Notes: generated from the letters alone by a model not told the origin. A DNA stretch of 64,000 bases from Caprimulgus europaeus (GCA_907165065.1 OU015528.1:71529474-71593473); one strand, 5' to 3'; shown: positions 24,277 through 36,910, counted from the stretch's first letter. Translations and numbers: made by a program.

Positions 24277-26309
24277 TATGTCAGACATCGCTGGATCCAA
24301 GGGTGGTGGTATCTTTTTCACTCTCTTCCTCTCTCTCTTTTACTCTTTTCCTCTATAGGCTTAAGATAGAAACAAAGGGGTTATATGTTGTCCTTGGAAG
24401 AGTAATCCCTTTTTGACAAAATCTTTTCTCATATATAAGTTTTATATGACACGTGATGAGCTGTTAAGAAAATAATACCTTTGCCAAAGTGCCTTTATTT
24501 GTCCACTGAAAGTTATCAGTTAATTTGTTGCCAGATTGTCTCCACTTATTTCCCAAGGTTTGTGGACTAATAAAGCTATCTGTGAAACTGTCCCTCTGAG
24601 TCATTGTCATGACTCGATCCACCCTGCAGCTCTGCCAAGCAAAGACTGGTTCATTTTTCTCTGGACTCTACTAAGAGACCAGCCACTAGTCTTTCACAGC
24701 AACTCTACTAAGAGATTGGCCTCTTTTCCAGAACACAGGCTGTTGGGGAATTCAAAAGATTCACTCATCTTGCAACCCACCAAGTGAGACGAGACAGTTG
24801 GGTAGAGGGAAAACAAAGGACCAGATTGCTCAAAACTCTATAAGGCAAAATATCCCTGAAATTCAGTAGTGTGGTTATTTTTTTCTTTATATTATTTCGA
24901 AACTTCTCTAACCTTTCACAAAACTCAAGTAGTAAAGATTTAGGCTGGACTTGGTTATACATATATAAATTTAATTCCTTTTTTTGCTAACAATGAGCCT
25001 CTTAGGTGGATGTTTTCTTTATTCCCAGAAGAAAACCCTCAAGCTACATTTTGCAGTTTCTCTCTTGGGGCCAATTATGTAAAGGGCATTTGCCCTATGT
25101 TTCAGAGGCTACAATTATCAGTTGCCAAGCTTGCTCACATGTCCAAAGGAGGCTCTGCACATGTGTTTGTGTTAATTTTAAGCTCACATGAACACACTAA
25201 TTCAAAGAAGGACTAACTGAGTCACTGTTAAAGTTATATTCCCTCGCCCTTCATGTACAGCAGATTGGGTTTGCAATTCTGTAATAGGCATTTTAAGCCT
25301 CTTCAGTGAACAAAACACATCATATACATTAATAATGTTTGTGGCAGTCTGGCAAATTCAAAAAGGATATAAGAAAACACACGAGCATGAAAAAGAAGTA
25401 TGAGAGAAAAAGACCAGAGTTCCGTACTGATGGGGTCTCCTTGGAATGAATATAGCTGTCATCAGCTCTCCTGTAGAAAACAAGCATTAAAAAAGCCAGC
25501 TGGCAATTATTTCTCAGGCTCTTATTTATAGCACAGGAGAGTTTTATTTCTAAAGCTCTGTTATTCTTAAAAAAACCCAAAACATTTGTGTATTAGCTTT
25601 TGAAAAATCATAGGAAAGCACCATAATTGCTAATTAGAAAATAGTTAAAGAGACATTAATGAAACTCCTACACTGGTCTTTTATGCAGAGAATTGATGAG
25701 ATTTTTTCCTAAGCAGACACAGTTCTCAGAGAGATTCATTAGCTGGTCTCTAACATGCACAATACAGTTAATGAACAGAACATGCATGCTATTTATTTAG
25801 CTATATCAAGTGATATTTACTCACTTGGGGAAAAGGCTACATGTTAAATATAGTTACTATATAAACTGAAAAAGTTACAGATTTTTAATGGAGATGAAAG
25901 AGTCTGTCAGCTTGCTTCCTAAATTCACCATTACTTTATAAATTCATCACTTGACTTATTTTTCAAAATAAATCTTTAAAATATCTGCTTAAGTTCAAAA
26001 GTCACACTGCTTCCTGTTGCTGTGCAGAATAGCAAACTGCATGAGCATAATGTTGCTTTCAGCCCTTTACTTTTTCAAACAAATGATCAATAGCCTGATG
26101 AGTGATCTTGTACAACTAACAGATCTTGAGTATACTGTGACAAATGCAATTGTAAGTTGAAAGTTGGCTTACTGGATCAAACCTTAGCTGCTGTAAATTA
26201 CCACAGCTGCATATATGGAATTTAACTAAATTGCACCACCTAAGATAGTCTCTGCTTTTTCACCTCATTTATAGTTACACTGTGATTATTTTTCATCATA
26301 GGTGCAAAC
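24277..26309. other. Unannotated sequence; possible CNE-like AT-rich patch
   Basis: No gene recognised. A pyrimidine run lies at 24315-24355. A ctctactaagaga motif is repeated at about 24666 and 24704 (38-base period). The part at 25610-25960 is AT-rich with several ATTA/TAAT homeodomain-type words ('gctaattagaaaatag', 'gacattaatgaaac'). Confidence 0.45.
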
Positions 26310-26700
26310 ATACACTCAGGTCACTCTGGTTGCTGGCATCCAGACCTGCTGGCCTCTGTGACCTGCAGTCCCTTCTCCAGTTGCTGGCAAACACACAGAA
26401 CTGCTTGTGAGATCACAATGGAAGCAGGAAGAAGATTTAATAATTCTCTGTGGTGATCAGGCACAGGGCTAGGCCAGAGAAGTCTATAGACCAGCAACCT
26501 ATTTATTCTCAGCCAGCCTCTTTATCTCGTTTCTGCTCTGTTTTCTCATGCTTTTTTCCCCCAATCCCCTACCTTCCCTTTGATTCTTTCCCCTAAACAT
26601 CCCATAACAGGTCCCACATATTCCTACAATCCCCTTAAAATACTTCATAATATAAATTCCAATCTCCAAAAGAACTTCCCTTGCTTCTCACGAGGCATCC
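26310..26700 (-). mobile_element. Possible LTR relic (minus strand)
   Basis: Read on the minus strand this block has LTR-like organisation: a TATA-like 'gaataaatagg' followed by 'ttgctggtctatagacttc', then 'ttattaaatcttcttcctgc' as a possible ATTAAA poly(A) signal. A 3' part follows in which 'tgccagcaac' occurs twice about 50 bases apart. No TG...CA ends with duplicated flanks could be fixed, so the boundaries are approximate. It might instead be unrelated single-copy sequence. Confidence 0.35.
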
Positions 26701-26735
26701 TATATCCCTTATAGGCAATAATCTTCTTGGTTTAC

Positions 26736-26797
26736 AGTTGGACTTGATAATCTTAAAGGTCTTTTCCAACCAAAACAATTCTATGATTTTATGATTC
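26736..26797 (+). mobile_element. CR1 LINE 3' terminal fragment (about 60 bp)
   Basis: 'gttggacttgataatcttaa' then 'aggtcttttccaaccaaaac' and 'aattctatgattttatgatt' matches only the extreme CR1 3' end with its octamer tail (ATGATTCT-like). A very short 5'-truncated insertion, directly next to the possible LTR relic at 26310. Confidence 0.85.
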
Positions 26798-27514
26798 ATT
26801 CTGCAAGTTATTCTGATAAGTGAGTTTCTCTAGTTGAACCACTTTGTTGGTTTTCACACCAAGGATGATGGTTTGACTGTTCTCCTTGAGTAGCCTATTC
26901 AGTGTGCCTCACTTGCCCTGACATTTTTCCTCTGAGCTGTGCCAGGACTCTGGGTTTGTGGTAATCAACCCCTAATCACACAGCTTAGCACTGAACAGTT
27001 TGTTTCTCCCAGCCTTAGGTGGGCTCTGAAGGACTATGGCTATGTGTAGCACAAATTAAACTTTATAAAAGGAGAGTGGTATAGCCATAGAATTTTCTTT
27101 TTTTTACCCTTTTTATATTTTGCAATTTTGACCAAATGGAGATCCAGTTCTTCACTTCAGAGAAGTTATTCCACTATACATAATATAATTGTTACTATGA
27201 AAATAATTATTCACTGGAATAGAGAATAAGAACATTAAGGCAGTTACCTTGGAGGCCCAGATTGCAATCCCTCTTCTAGTGAGTACATAATTATGCATAA
27301 AAAGCAAGATTCACTATAGCACACCTCAAGACCAGTGCTTATGACACTCTTCCAAGAGGTAGAAATCAAACAAAACTAGAATTTGTTCCTGTGCTCCCTA
27401 GTAGGCCTTGTTTGCTCAAACTTTTACTCTTCTGAGTGCAAATAGCATGTGGCTAACATTTTACTATCTGTTGTACAAGATGAGATGTAAGTCACTAATA
27501 TTTCCTTCTTGTTG
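26798..27514. other. Unannotated sequence
   Basis: No gene or repeat recognised. Confidence 0.5.
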
Positions 27515-27615
27515 TGTGCTGGCTGAGATAGATTTTGTTTGTTAATTCTATTAGAGGTTTCAAGATACCTCTTGGGGCTATCAGTAGTTACTGAATCAGT
27601 GCACAGCCAAGAGCG
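27515..27615 (+). mobile_element. Possible 5' fragment of an old ERV LTR
   Basis: 'tgtgctggctgagatagatt' and 'cagtgcacagccaagagcg' resemble, in order and spacing, the start of a common bird LTR that opens 'ggctgggatagagttaattt' and continues with 'cacagagccaagg'. The match is imperfect and fades after about 100 bases, so this is a suggestion only. Confidence 0.3.
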
Positions 27616-29509
27616 GAAATATAGACACCAACAGAGTCTTTAGTTTTCTTAAATGTACTACTGAATGTTTGGGTATAGTTCTTAAAGCTCTCCCACCTCG
27701 TTAAATCCTAGAATCAGCTCATCAAGTAGCTCCATTAAGCCACACTCATCATTTTAATGTTCTGTCGGGATGATGGACACCCAAAACTGTAGGCACTGTA
27801 GTAAATAGCATTAATTAATCAACAAAAATTGAAAGCATCAATTAAGTAAAATTCTGTCCAAAAAAGCAGCTATTTTTAGACTGGTGTCATAGTGACACCC
27901 AGCCATATCCATGCAGAAATTAATATAATATAGACTAAAGACAGCTGAGATAGGTTTAAATATCTTATTATGGTTCTGGCAGGTGTCTAAATGCTTTAGA
28001 CAGTTCCTTGTAAAGTCTTACCCTATGGAGTATTAAGTCTGATGTGTTGTACAGGAAGTCTTTATCTTCCACACAGGTTGAATTATCTATGTTTCTACTT
28101 GAAGTCACTGTAGCTTTTTTTTTTTAGCTTCATCAAATGTTGTTTGAACAATTCAAAATTCAGTACAGATCAAGGGAGGCAGCGTGGCTAAAAATATCAC
28201 AAGTCCTGAAAACACAGACATTTGACTCTGCAAGGTGTGACTTCAAAGTCCATCTGGTGAATCGACTGTTCTTAAGGTTACTGAACTCTGTTAGCTTTAT
28301 TTCTTAGTATTAACTGAAAGTAAAAAATGCACAAAAATCAGTTGCTAAGAATTGGGTCTTAATGGGTTCAAGGTTTTACCCTGTTGTGGACAGAAATGGG
28401 TAAGGTTTTCAACAGCAACTGCTAATTTCAAATACTGCAGATTTTGGTGAGACTGTGTAATGATGCTTACTTTTTACAGAAAGCACTGGTGACTTGCTTT
28501 CTAACAATTTGGCTTTTTTAAGAGACAAAGTGATAGCAAAACTTTTTCCTACATTATTTTCTTTTCTATTAGTAACGTTTCCACTTGGAGATGAAGTTGC
28601 CATAACTTCTGTGGTTTGATGTGTGCAGCTGTAATGAGATGTGTGGGCTATTGGCTATGTCTATCAGATGTTTTGATTTCTCTTCTAATACCAGCTAATG
28701 GCCAGATAGTACCATTGATTACTAAGCAGAGTTGCCCATTGATTTAACTACACTGTCTACTGGAAAATCAATAATATAATGTGGCCCAAATTTCACTGAA
28801 AAAAATCTACAGCCCATTTTATTTGGATTATAAGTGATTGCATAAGACAAATTACACATTAGGGTATTTTATGTGTCTGCTCATTGTGAACGGACTAAAT
28901 GTGAAAACCATTAGCATTCAAGTATGGAAAATAATATAACACATACAGGAGGTCTAATTTGCTTTCTCATTCTGACTTGTATCATCAGTTACACTGGTGG
29001 AAAGTGGGTGTAATGTTGTTATTCTGGTCTGGGTTTTTTTTCATTCTCACTAATATAAATGACTTGGGAAAGTGCAGAGCAAGGGTTAACTGAGAAATTC
29101 TATTTAAAGTTTTATACTGTTTCTATGCTAGTTCTATAAAAGAGATAGCATTTCTGTAACGTACTCCTGCTGTTCATTTCTGTTACTCCTTAGTAGTGAT
29201 GAGACCAAAGATCAGCTCCAAAGGGTCTGCCTTCTGTTATATGATCTTGACATTATTCCATACCTAAAGAGGAAGGATGGTCCAACACTGAGGCTATTTG
29301 CCCTCTCATTTCCATAGCCCAAGTTCAGTTCCCTATTTTTATGCAGTTTGTGCAATGCCACTAAACATGTACAAAGCAATATCTCACAGAAGTGCTAGAC
29401 TAGGTCTGTCTGAGCTGGTGTTTTGAAGCTGGCAGAGATGTGAATTTGAATGCTGGAAGTTTCATGACATTTTTATAGGCCATATGTACTAATTACCCAT
29501 GGGTCTTAC
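27616..29509. other. Unannotated AT-rich sequence
   Basis: No gene supported. The stretch at 28170-28260 ('gaggcagcgtggctaaaaat') has a faint likeness to a MIR-type head but is too weak to annotate. Confidence 0.5.
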
Positions 29510-29655
29510 CATTCTTGAATGTCACTGCACAGCCAAACACCATCTCAGCAGTCTAAGCTCCAGTTTCGCATCTATGAAATGGAATTTATAATACTTTGCT
29601 ATCTCACAGTGGTACTGGGAAGAAAACACATTTAAGACTCTGAAATACTCATATG
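29510..29655 (+). mobile_element. Ancient MIR-like SINE, core and tail
   Basis: 'ctccagtttcgcatctatga' followed by 'aatggaatttataatacttt', 'gctatctcacagtggtactg' and 'cacatttaagactctgaaat' is collinear with the MIR/CORE-SINE segment usually read as 'cctcagtttccccatctgta' then 'aaatggggataata', 'ctacctcacaggg' and 'taaatgag'. It is the clearest of the degraded SINE fragments here. The tRNA-like head is missing or unrecognisable. Being shared in principle across amniotes, it could be checked for orthology in other birds. Confidence 0.6.
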
Positions 29656-32600
29656 CCAAACTAATAGGGGTGTTGGAAATCCTTGGAATATTTAGTTACA
29701 TTAATTACTCGTGTTAATTTTATACACCACTTTAATTTGACATAAAATATAGAAAGTCTTAAGGTTTTCCCATGCAGAGTTTAGCCTGGATCTATGATGT
29801 AATGAAGACATTAAATTGCATACTTCTCTTATATTTTGCTGATTAATAAATGAGACTTGGTGTTGTTTTCAGGGCCTGAATTTCAAGCACCTGCCAACAA
29901 TTTACTTTTGTTCCAGGCTGCTCTGACTTTTACAATCCAGACTTGAGCACTATCCCAACTACTGCAGTCTGAAACTAGGGTTGTTGCTTAAAAAACCCCA
30001 AAACTGAAATAATGCTATTTTCTTGCAACTAGAAGATGCTATGCCAATATGGGGCAGGAGTCAAGTGAGTAACAGTCTTTTCTCTGCATCCCAATGACGC
30101 GAGGCAGAATTTAGTGGACTGAAGGTCTAAAGGCAAAGTCTGGGAGACAAATTTGTTGAGTGTGGTTTGCCTTCACTAGTCCGTGCTTTCCACTCTCCCA
30201 GGTAAAAAGAACAAAAGGGTTTGAGAGACCAAGAGCAGGAAGGGAGACGCCATGTTACGCTGTCAGTGCAGCAGATCTAACAGCCTGTTAGGAATTAAAA
30301 CTGTGGAGTCATTCCTGATTTTCACACATGCTGGAGCACTGGCTATGCATTATTTGTTTTGTTTTGTTTGACCCTAACTTCTCATTGATTTATTTTTGCC
30401 TTACCAGAAACAGTTGGCAGAGCAGAGATGTCAAGTACAGTCTTCCAAGAGAAAATAGCTTACGACAAAAGTAAAGATAAACAGAGGCAGTAAGAATAAA
30501 AAAAAAACAAAACAAAAACAAACCAACAAAAAACCTAGAAAGGAAGTGAGATGAGGTGAAGACAGAAGGAAAGAGGTGTTTGAAATAGAGGGGATGGTGC
30601 CAGAAATTGTATATACAACTCTCTTTTCCATAGGAGAAATTCCAGGTGTTGCCAAGGGCTCATGACGGAGCAGGCTAACATTTTATTGTGCTCAGCAGAG
30701 CGAGATAAGACAACTGTTTAACCACTGGGACATGGGCATTCTGCAGACTACATCTGCTGTGGTCCTTTTACACAGAATTTCAATCAGTCTTGAAAACTGT
30801 CCTTTGCCTTCACTCAAAAAGCAGTCAAGAGCGACTCAGCACTGAAGATGCTGTCACAGCATATGATGAGTTTTATTCATGGCAGTAGGTAAATACCAAA
30901 GGTGATGCACAGTTCTACACTTTGATGCTGCTAATTAGTCAGTCAGTTATTTAAAAATTACCTTCTAGCAAAATATTTAAAACGTCTGTTTCAATGTTGG
31001 AGACTTCTTCAGACTCAGTCTCAGACAATGAATAAGTAAACTTAGCCTGAGGCTCAAAAAAGCAACACATTTTCTTAATTTTATAGTCATTGCTGGATGA
31101 TAATTACTTTGTACACTCCATCGTGATTAGGAGTTCTGATGCTTCCTTCTGAATGCCCATATTTTGATCATCTTGTTAGAGTTCTATGTAAGGACAGGTG
31201 TCTATGAAAGTATGCCAGTGACATACCTGTTCCACCAGTATAATGCTTCTGATAGTACTGGAACTGCTTCTTCACTTCACTGGGGCAAAGACAGATGACC
31301 ACAGGGGTGTGTGATATCATTCTAAGCTGGACACTCTGGATAAATTGCTTTCTAGTCTAACAGAAAGGACCTACATAATGCCTTTCAAACTGAAAACATT
31401 GCAATTTTTTTTTCAATCCTTAACTACTTCAAGGTTTCTCATGAGAGATCGTATCATCTTCCTAATGGCAAAACCAACTGCAGACATCACTGAATTGTCC
31501 TCAGAAATGTCAGTGCATTTGGTAAAATCTGGAAGAAAAAAGTCAAAGTGAAAACAAGAAAATTTCCTTTCAATAACAAGCATGTCAGGGAGGGGTCCAT
31601 ATGAATGAAATTTTGAATTTCTGTCAATAATATATGAAAGTTCTTTATCATAGGCATCACTGACAATTGAGAATACTCATTTTTATTTGCTGGGTAAGGA
31701 AAGTGAATGATAGCCCACAAAGCTTTGCAGATAAATATGGATGATATTTACAGCAGTTTGCTCATTTTATATTTACTTTTATTATTTTTAAGATCTAATT
31801 TACTATTGTTTTTGAAGATCTTTATATCTCTCTATCATTTCTAACATGAAGACATCTTAGGTGTAAAGCATAAATTTGTTGCTTTCTTTATTATGAGTTG
31901 GCCCCATAAAGGCAGATTAATGTTTTTGAATTTTCTAAGTAGTGACAAAACCAAGCTTCTGATCTAAGAACTTTCTTTTAACACAGTGTCTCAGCTAAGT
32001 GGAAGCATAAGTGAGGGTACTTCCTCTAGTAAAAAAGTCAAAAGTCATTATAAAAGATGTCCTGTTTTTTCTCCTTATGGAAGATCACCAAACTTAAAAC
32101 ATTGTATTCAATATTAAAGATCATATCAACCTGCAAACTATATGGACACAATGCTGGAAATATTCTCTATGGCTCCTTCTCACCTTTCAGCAAGTCAGTA
32201 CAAGATAAACCTGCAAATGCACAGGTTCACAGATTTTTTATATTTTTTATATTTTTTTTTTCTGCTGCTGTCATGGTTATTTTCAAATACATTCTTAGAT
32301 CATGCATTCCTCAGGGAAAGTTCTTTCCTCATCTAGCACAAAGCTGATCGCTTTACTGCTGTCCTTTTGATTTAGAGAGAAAAATCCCATGTCTGATGTA
32401 CAACTTGGATTTCCTACTAATTAAAATTGCAGTGTGGGAGTTCATCACTCCTCCTCCAATCCACCCTGCTGAGGTTCAAGGCTACCTTTGGAACATTTCC
32501 ACCCCCTGATACGTTAATACTGAAAAGAAGTCCTTGTTGCTGTTTACATAGTTCCCACAAATTTACTAAATGCTTTCTGAATCTACAAGCAGGTAAACTA

Positions 32601-33042
32601 CTTTAAAGCATGAACCATGGCTAAATACACATATTTGTACTGCCTGGGTAATGGGTTATTCTATCACCTTCATATGGAAAGTGAGAGGTCTGACTTTTCT
32701 GTCTTTCAAATCTCTTTGTTCTGTCTTTCAAAAAGATATTGTCATGGGAACTTCTAGCACTACAAAGATCAATGGCAAATTTGCACTTATGTGTTAGTTT
32801 TGGAGAAATGAACCATAAGAGTTAGGTTTTCTACAGCATTATTGTCACTGAACTGAAATCACTCCCCATCCAAGTAAAAAACTTTTCAACTGACGAAGAC
32901 ACCCACCTGTGTTGCACAGATGTAAGAACAGAGATGAGTAAAATGACCTTAGAATCCACCATTTAAAAAAATCTAAAATAAATATTTTCTTTCTGTATCT
33001 TCACTCAAAAGCTCTTGGAAGTTTTATTTCTGCACTTCAGGC
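29656..33042. other. Unannotated AT-rich sequence
   Basis: No gene supported. An (AAAAC)-like run lies at 30497-30535 and an AT/T-rich run at 32238-32262. Open frames up to 96 codons (32057-32347) have no domain content. Confidence 0.5.
33038..33042. repeat. Left target-site duplication of the 33043 LTR
   Basis: CAGGC immediately before the LTR, repeated at 33608-33612 immediately after it. A 5-bp duplication is usual for ERVL-type integrases. Confidence 0.7.
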
Positions 33043-33607
33043 TGGCAGCCAAACACCACACAGCCACTCACTCAGCCTGTCCTGTCCCAGGGAATGGGGA
33101 AAGAAAAATGGAGGGGAAAAGGTAAAGACACTCATGGATTGAGATAAGAATTTAATAATTGAAATGAAATTAAAAAAAAAAAAATACTGTTTATAATAAT
33201 AATAGAATATACAACCAAGTGATGCACAGTGCAATTGCTTACCACCTGCTAACCAATGCCCAGCCTGTTCCCAGCTAGTGATCCCAGAAGAGAGAAAATC
33301 CCAAAACTGCAATCCCAAAAGAGAAAGACAGACAGCTTTCTGGCCAACCCTCATTTATGTACTGAATATGATATAGGATATGCAATAGCCCACTGGCCAT
33401 TTTGAGTCCATTGCTCCAGCTATGCTTTTACCCATCTTATTGCACACCTGCAGACTAGGAAAGCATGGGGAGTTGAAAAGTCCTTGATTTCTTAACAACA
33501 ACTAAAACCATCAGTATATTATCAACATTCTTTTCATACTGCATCCAGAACACAGTGCTATTCTAGCTACTAAGAAAATTAGCTCTATCCCAGCTGAAAC
33601 CAAGACA
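33043..33607 (-). mobile_element. Solo LTR of an avian endogenous retrovirus (family B)
   Basis: A 565-bp element bounded by TG at the left and CA at the right on the plus strand, flanked by identical CAGGC pentamers. It is oriented on the minus strand, where it opens 'tgtcttggtttcagctggga' and 'tagagctaattttcttagta', and later reads 'cacttggttgtatattctat' then 'cttatctcaatccatgagtg'. It closes with 'gctgtgtggtgtttggctgc' plus CA. This is collinear with a widespread bird LTR whose consensus opens TGTCCTGGTTTCAGC and carries TATATAA in U3; here that box has decayed to a TACATAAA-like sequence near 33351. No internal retroviral genes are adjacent, so it arose by LTR-LTR recombination or represents only one surviving end. 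The ERVL class is inferred from the 5-bp duplication. Confidence 0.9.
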
Positions 33608-33612
33608 CAGGC
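33608..33612. repeat. Right target-site duplication of the 33043 LTR
   Basis: CAGGC, identical to 33038-33042. Confidence 0.7.
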
Positions 33613-36297
33613 CAAAACCAAAACTGACATTAGCTTAGAAGTGGGCTGACAAATAGCATTTGCTTCCCCATCTTTTCTGTTCTGCCTCCCCAGAGTGACT
33701 GTCAGTGAGCTAGGAAGGCTGTAGGTCAAATATAAAGCCAAAGCATTTGATTCACACAATTTATTCCCAGGACTGGGTACTAGGGAAGCAGGGACTTGGG
33801 ATGCTTTTCTAGAAATATCCTACTTAGATACTTATTCTGAATTTTCTACAATTTTCTACAGACAAGCAATAATTTAAAAAGCGCCATCCACCAAGGTTCC
33901 ATCGTTGTCTTCAAAATATTACTCTACTAGAAAATAATAATAATTAAAAAACCCCCTATGTCACTCTTATTATCATGATATATGAACAATACTCACTGTT
34001 AAGCAGAAGACTGGAAGTTTACCTTAAAATAAAATACTGATTGGAAGATGTACGTAGTCTTGCCTGTGTCATACACATACTTCTCTGCTTCACAGCGTGG
34101 AACAACCACATCACTATGCCTCAAGGAGGCAAATGAAAGCACTGAAGTTTATTAATCACTCATTTTCTACAGTGTATCAGCACTGAGTTATTTAGCACAG
34201 TCACTTCTCTTATTTTGACAGGTTTGGGAAAATTCACAGCGTCTAATTGGCTTTCAAACTCCCACTTCTACCTATGTGGCTTGTTAATCTGTCATTAGTA
34301 CACAGGGGATGTAAAAGAAAACATGTAGCACAGGAACACTGACTGGCTCAAGAGCTGCTAAAAGGTTTCATGTTGCACTCTAAGTGCCTTTTTCATAGTG
34401 GCTTTTTTTTTTTTTTTGTATTTACAAAACAGAAAATAACTCTGAGGGTTTAGCTTCTCTGCCATAAACATCACCCAACCACCCTACTGGTTTGATATTT
34501 TCTCTTGTATTATTGAAAAAAAAAAAAAAAATCCATTTACCTGGCTGCAACAACCATATCTCTGTATTTTGTTGCTAAGGTTGAGGGATTTATTAACAAA
34601 GATTATACATTTTGGATCCTAATGTGACTGTGGATCCTGAACCCATCTATGACGTACCCAGGTTGCTGGATGTCTGTATGGGTCCAGATAGACACAAAGT
34701 GTCTTCTGATTCCAGTGCAGAATCAGGGCAGACACCAGAAATTCGTTTTAATTCTAAATGTTTCTATTTTGTGTGCAGACTAGATTTCCATTTCTTCTTA
34801 CCTGGCTAATTCTGCACTCACAGGGAATACTCATGTTTCCCTTTCAGAGGACAGTGATGTGATTAATACTCAGAAGCGTTGGGCACCTTCTTGTATGACT
34901 CCTGTGGTGTAATAAGTTGCATGAACTGTCTTGCGTGGTTCTAGGTGAAACAGCAGTTTTCACTGAAAAAAGAAAACACCCAAAACCAAAACCAAAAAAA
35001 AGAGGCAGAAGATATCATCATAAGGGTTCCTAACATGCTAACTGATGCATTTCCTAAAGTGAGTTATAGGAATTTGATCATTATAAAGTTTAGGAGATTA
35101 CTGAATTAGCTGTCTTGCTTCCTGGCTTTGTCATTCTTATGATACTGCCAGGTAGATGATGGATAGCATCACCTCCGTGACTGAAATAACCAGAGACCTC
35201 ATTAGCATCACAAGTGCATAAGTCCTTATATAATGATTCACTGTCTGGAATGTTGGATTTCTGTTTTCTGGGCTATTTTGGAAGTATAAATTGGATTGCT
35301 GCACACTTTGGAGCTCTTGGTAACATGTTCAGACCTTAGGGAGGAACAAACTTAAATATCAGGCTTTTCCATTAAGTTTGGTACTGAACATTTTTTATGG
35401 CCATTGGTAAGTCCTCTTAGTGAGGTGAGCTGTCACAACTCAGTAATTAAGTGCTCTAAAACCAGAAAATGCAACATTCTGGCCAGGGTTAATTTGGACA
35501 TCATTAATTTCTAACAAAACACCTAGTTCTATAACTAATATCTAGACACTGTGACTGCTTCAGTAAAAATTCCCATAAAGTATCTTGACACACTATAACA
35601 AAAAGAAACAAGTTATTCCCTAAAATTCTAAATTATAAAATCTTGTGTTTGGTATAGGAAATACAAAGACTAATCCTCCTCTACAGGTTATTAAACTTTC
35701 TTGTAGCTTACTGGAAGCTTACTGACATACATAAAATTATGACTCTTTTTTATATTTGCATGAAAACATTTGAACAAGAGCAATAATAAATTAATTGTAA
35801 CTATCACCAATGAGAACATATTGTTGATATTTAAGTAAAAATAAACAATACAGGAATGCAATCAAGATCAAATTAGCTCATTAACAATTTAGCCTCAGTA
35901 ACTGTAATGGTGCTTAAGCAAAAATAATTTATATAAACAATAAATAATCTTTATGAGTGCTGAAATGAATGATCTTTTTTTGATTATAAGCTAAACTAAA
36001 CGACTTTTCTCAACTTAATTAGGCATTTTACCTAAATGTTTTAACTCTGTTACTATTTAATGCCTAAATTAGCAGCTTAGAACTAATTATAATTCTTTTT
36101 TAGACTTTTGCTTTTACCCAGCAGCTATTCCCCTACTTCCATGAACTGAGTTATAGTGTTTATAGGAGAAAATTCTCAATAAATATCCAAATTTATTTTT
36201 TTTATATCAAAAGTTATAGATTGTAATTTCAAATATCTTCTACAGGATATATTTTGGTTTGTACTTTAATGCAAATTTCTCCAGCTTCCTTTTTTTA

Positions 36298-36363
36298 AAA
36301 AAAACCAAACAAACCAAGCCAAACCAAAAAAACCCCTAAAAAAAACCCAAACCCAACAAAACA
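36298..36363. repeat. A/C-rich simple repeat (AAAC/AAACC-like)
   Basis: Roughly 65 bases made only of A and C except for a few bases, in irregular AAAC, AACC and AAAAAACCCC units. Confidence 0.8.
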
Positions 36364-36910
36364 GATTGAAATGCAATCTGTAAAGCAAGCTGATTTATTT
36401 TTTTCTGAAGTCTTTTTTATATAACCACAAGCAATGTTCCAGTTCCATTGTTGGAACATTTCCCTGTTGCTATCAATAAAAAAGTGATTTTTCTTATTCT
36501 TGCCTTATCAGTAAAGAATCAGGTTACCACTGTATAGCAAAAAAATTCCCCATTTGGAATCAAAACTCTATTTTTTCCTGTTTATGAATAACAAATTGCT
36601 GGGATTGCCTATATAAATACATACATATGCTCATAATTTGTGTACAAACTATGACAAGCCAAAGAAATTATTTGAAATTCTCTTATGAGAAAAGAGTCCA
36701 CACCATGTCTTTTAAAATATAGTTTTTATAGTAGAGGAGGTAAGACTATAACAACCTGTGAGAACAAATCTGCAATTTTCAGTTAAATCTTGTGAACTTT
36801 ATGAAATTATAAAGAACAAGAGGTTACTAGTGTGTATGTGTGTTATTCAAAGTGAGACACAATTTTAATTACATATACCTTAACTGAAAATGTATAGTAC
36901 CAATGTACAG

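Noticed and set aside
30640-30745. MIR-like head on the minus strand around 'tttaaccactgggacatggg'
   Set aside because: Only one 15-base word fits; the rest does not align.
34612-34809. 65-codon frame with Pro/Asp-rich start
   Set aside because: No acceptor in front and no recognisable domain; low-complexity aromatic end.
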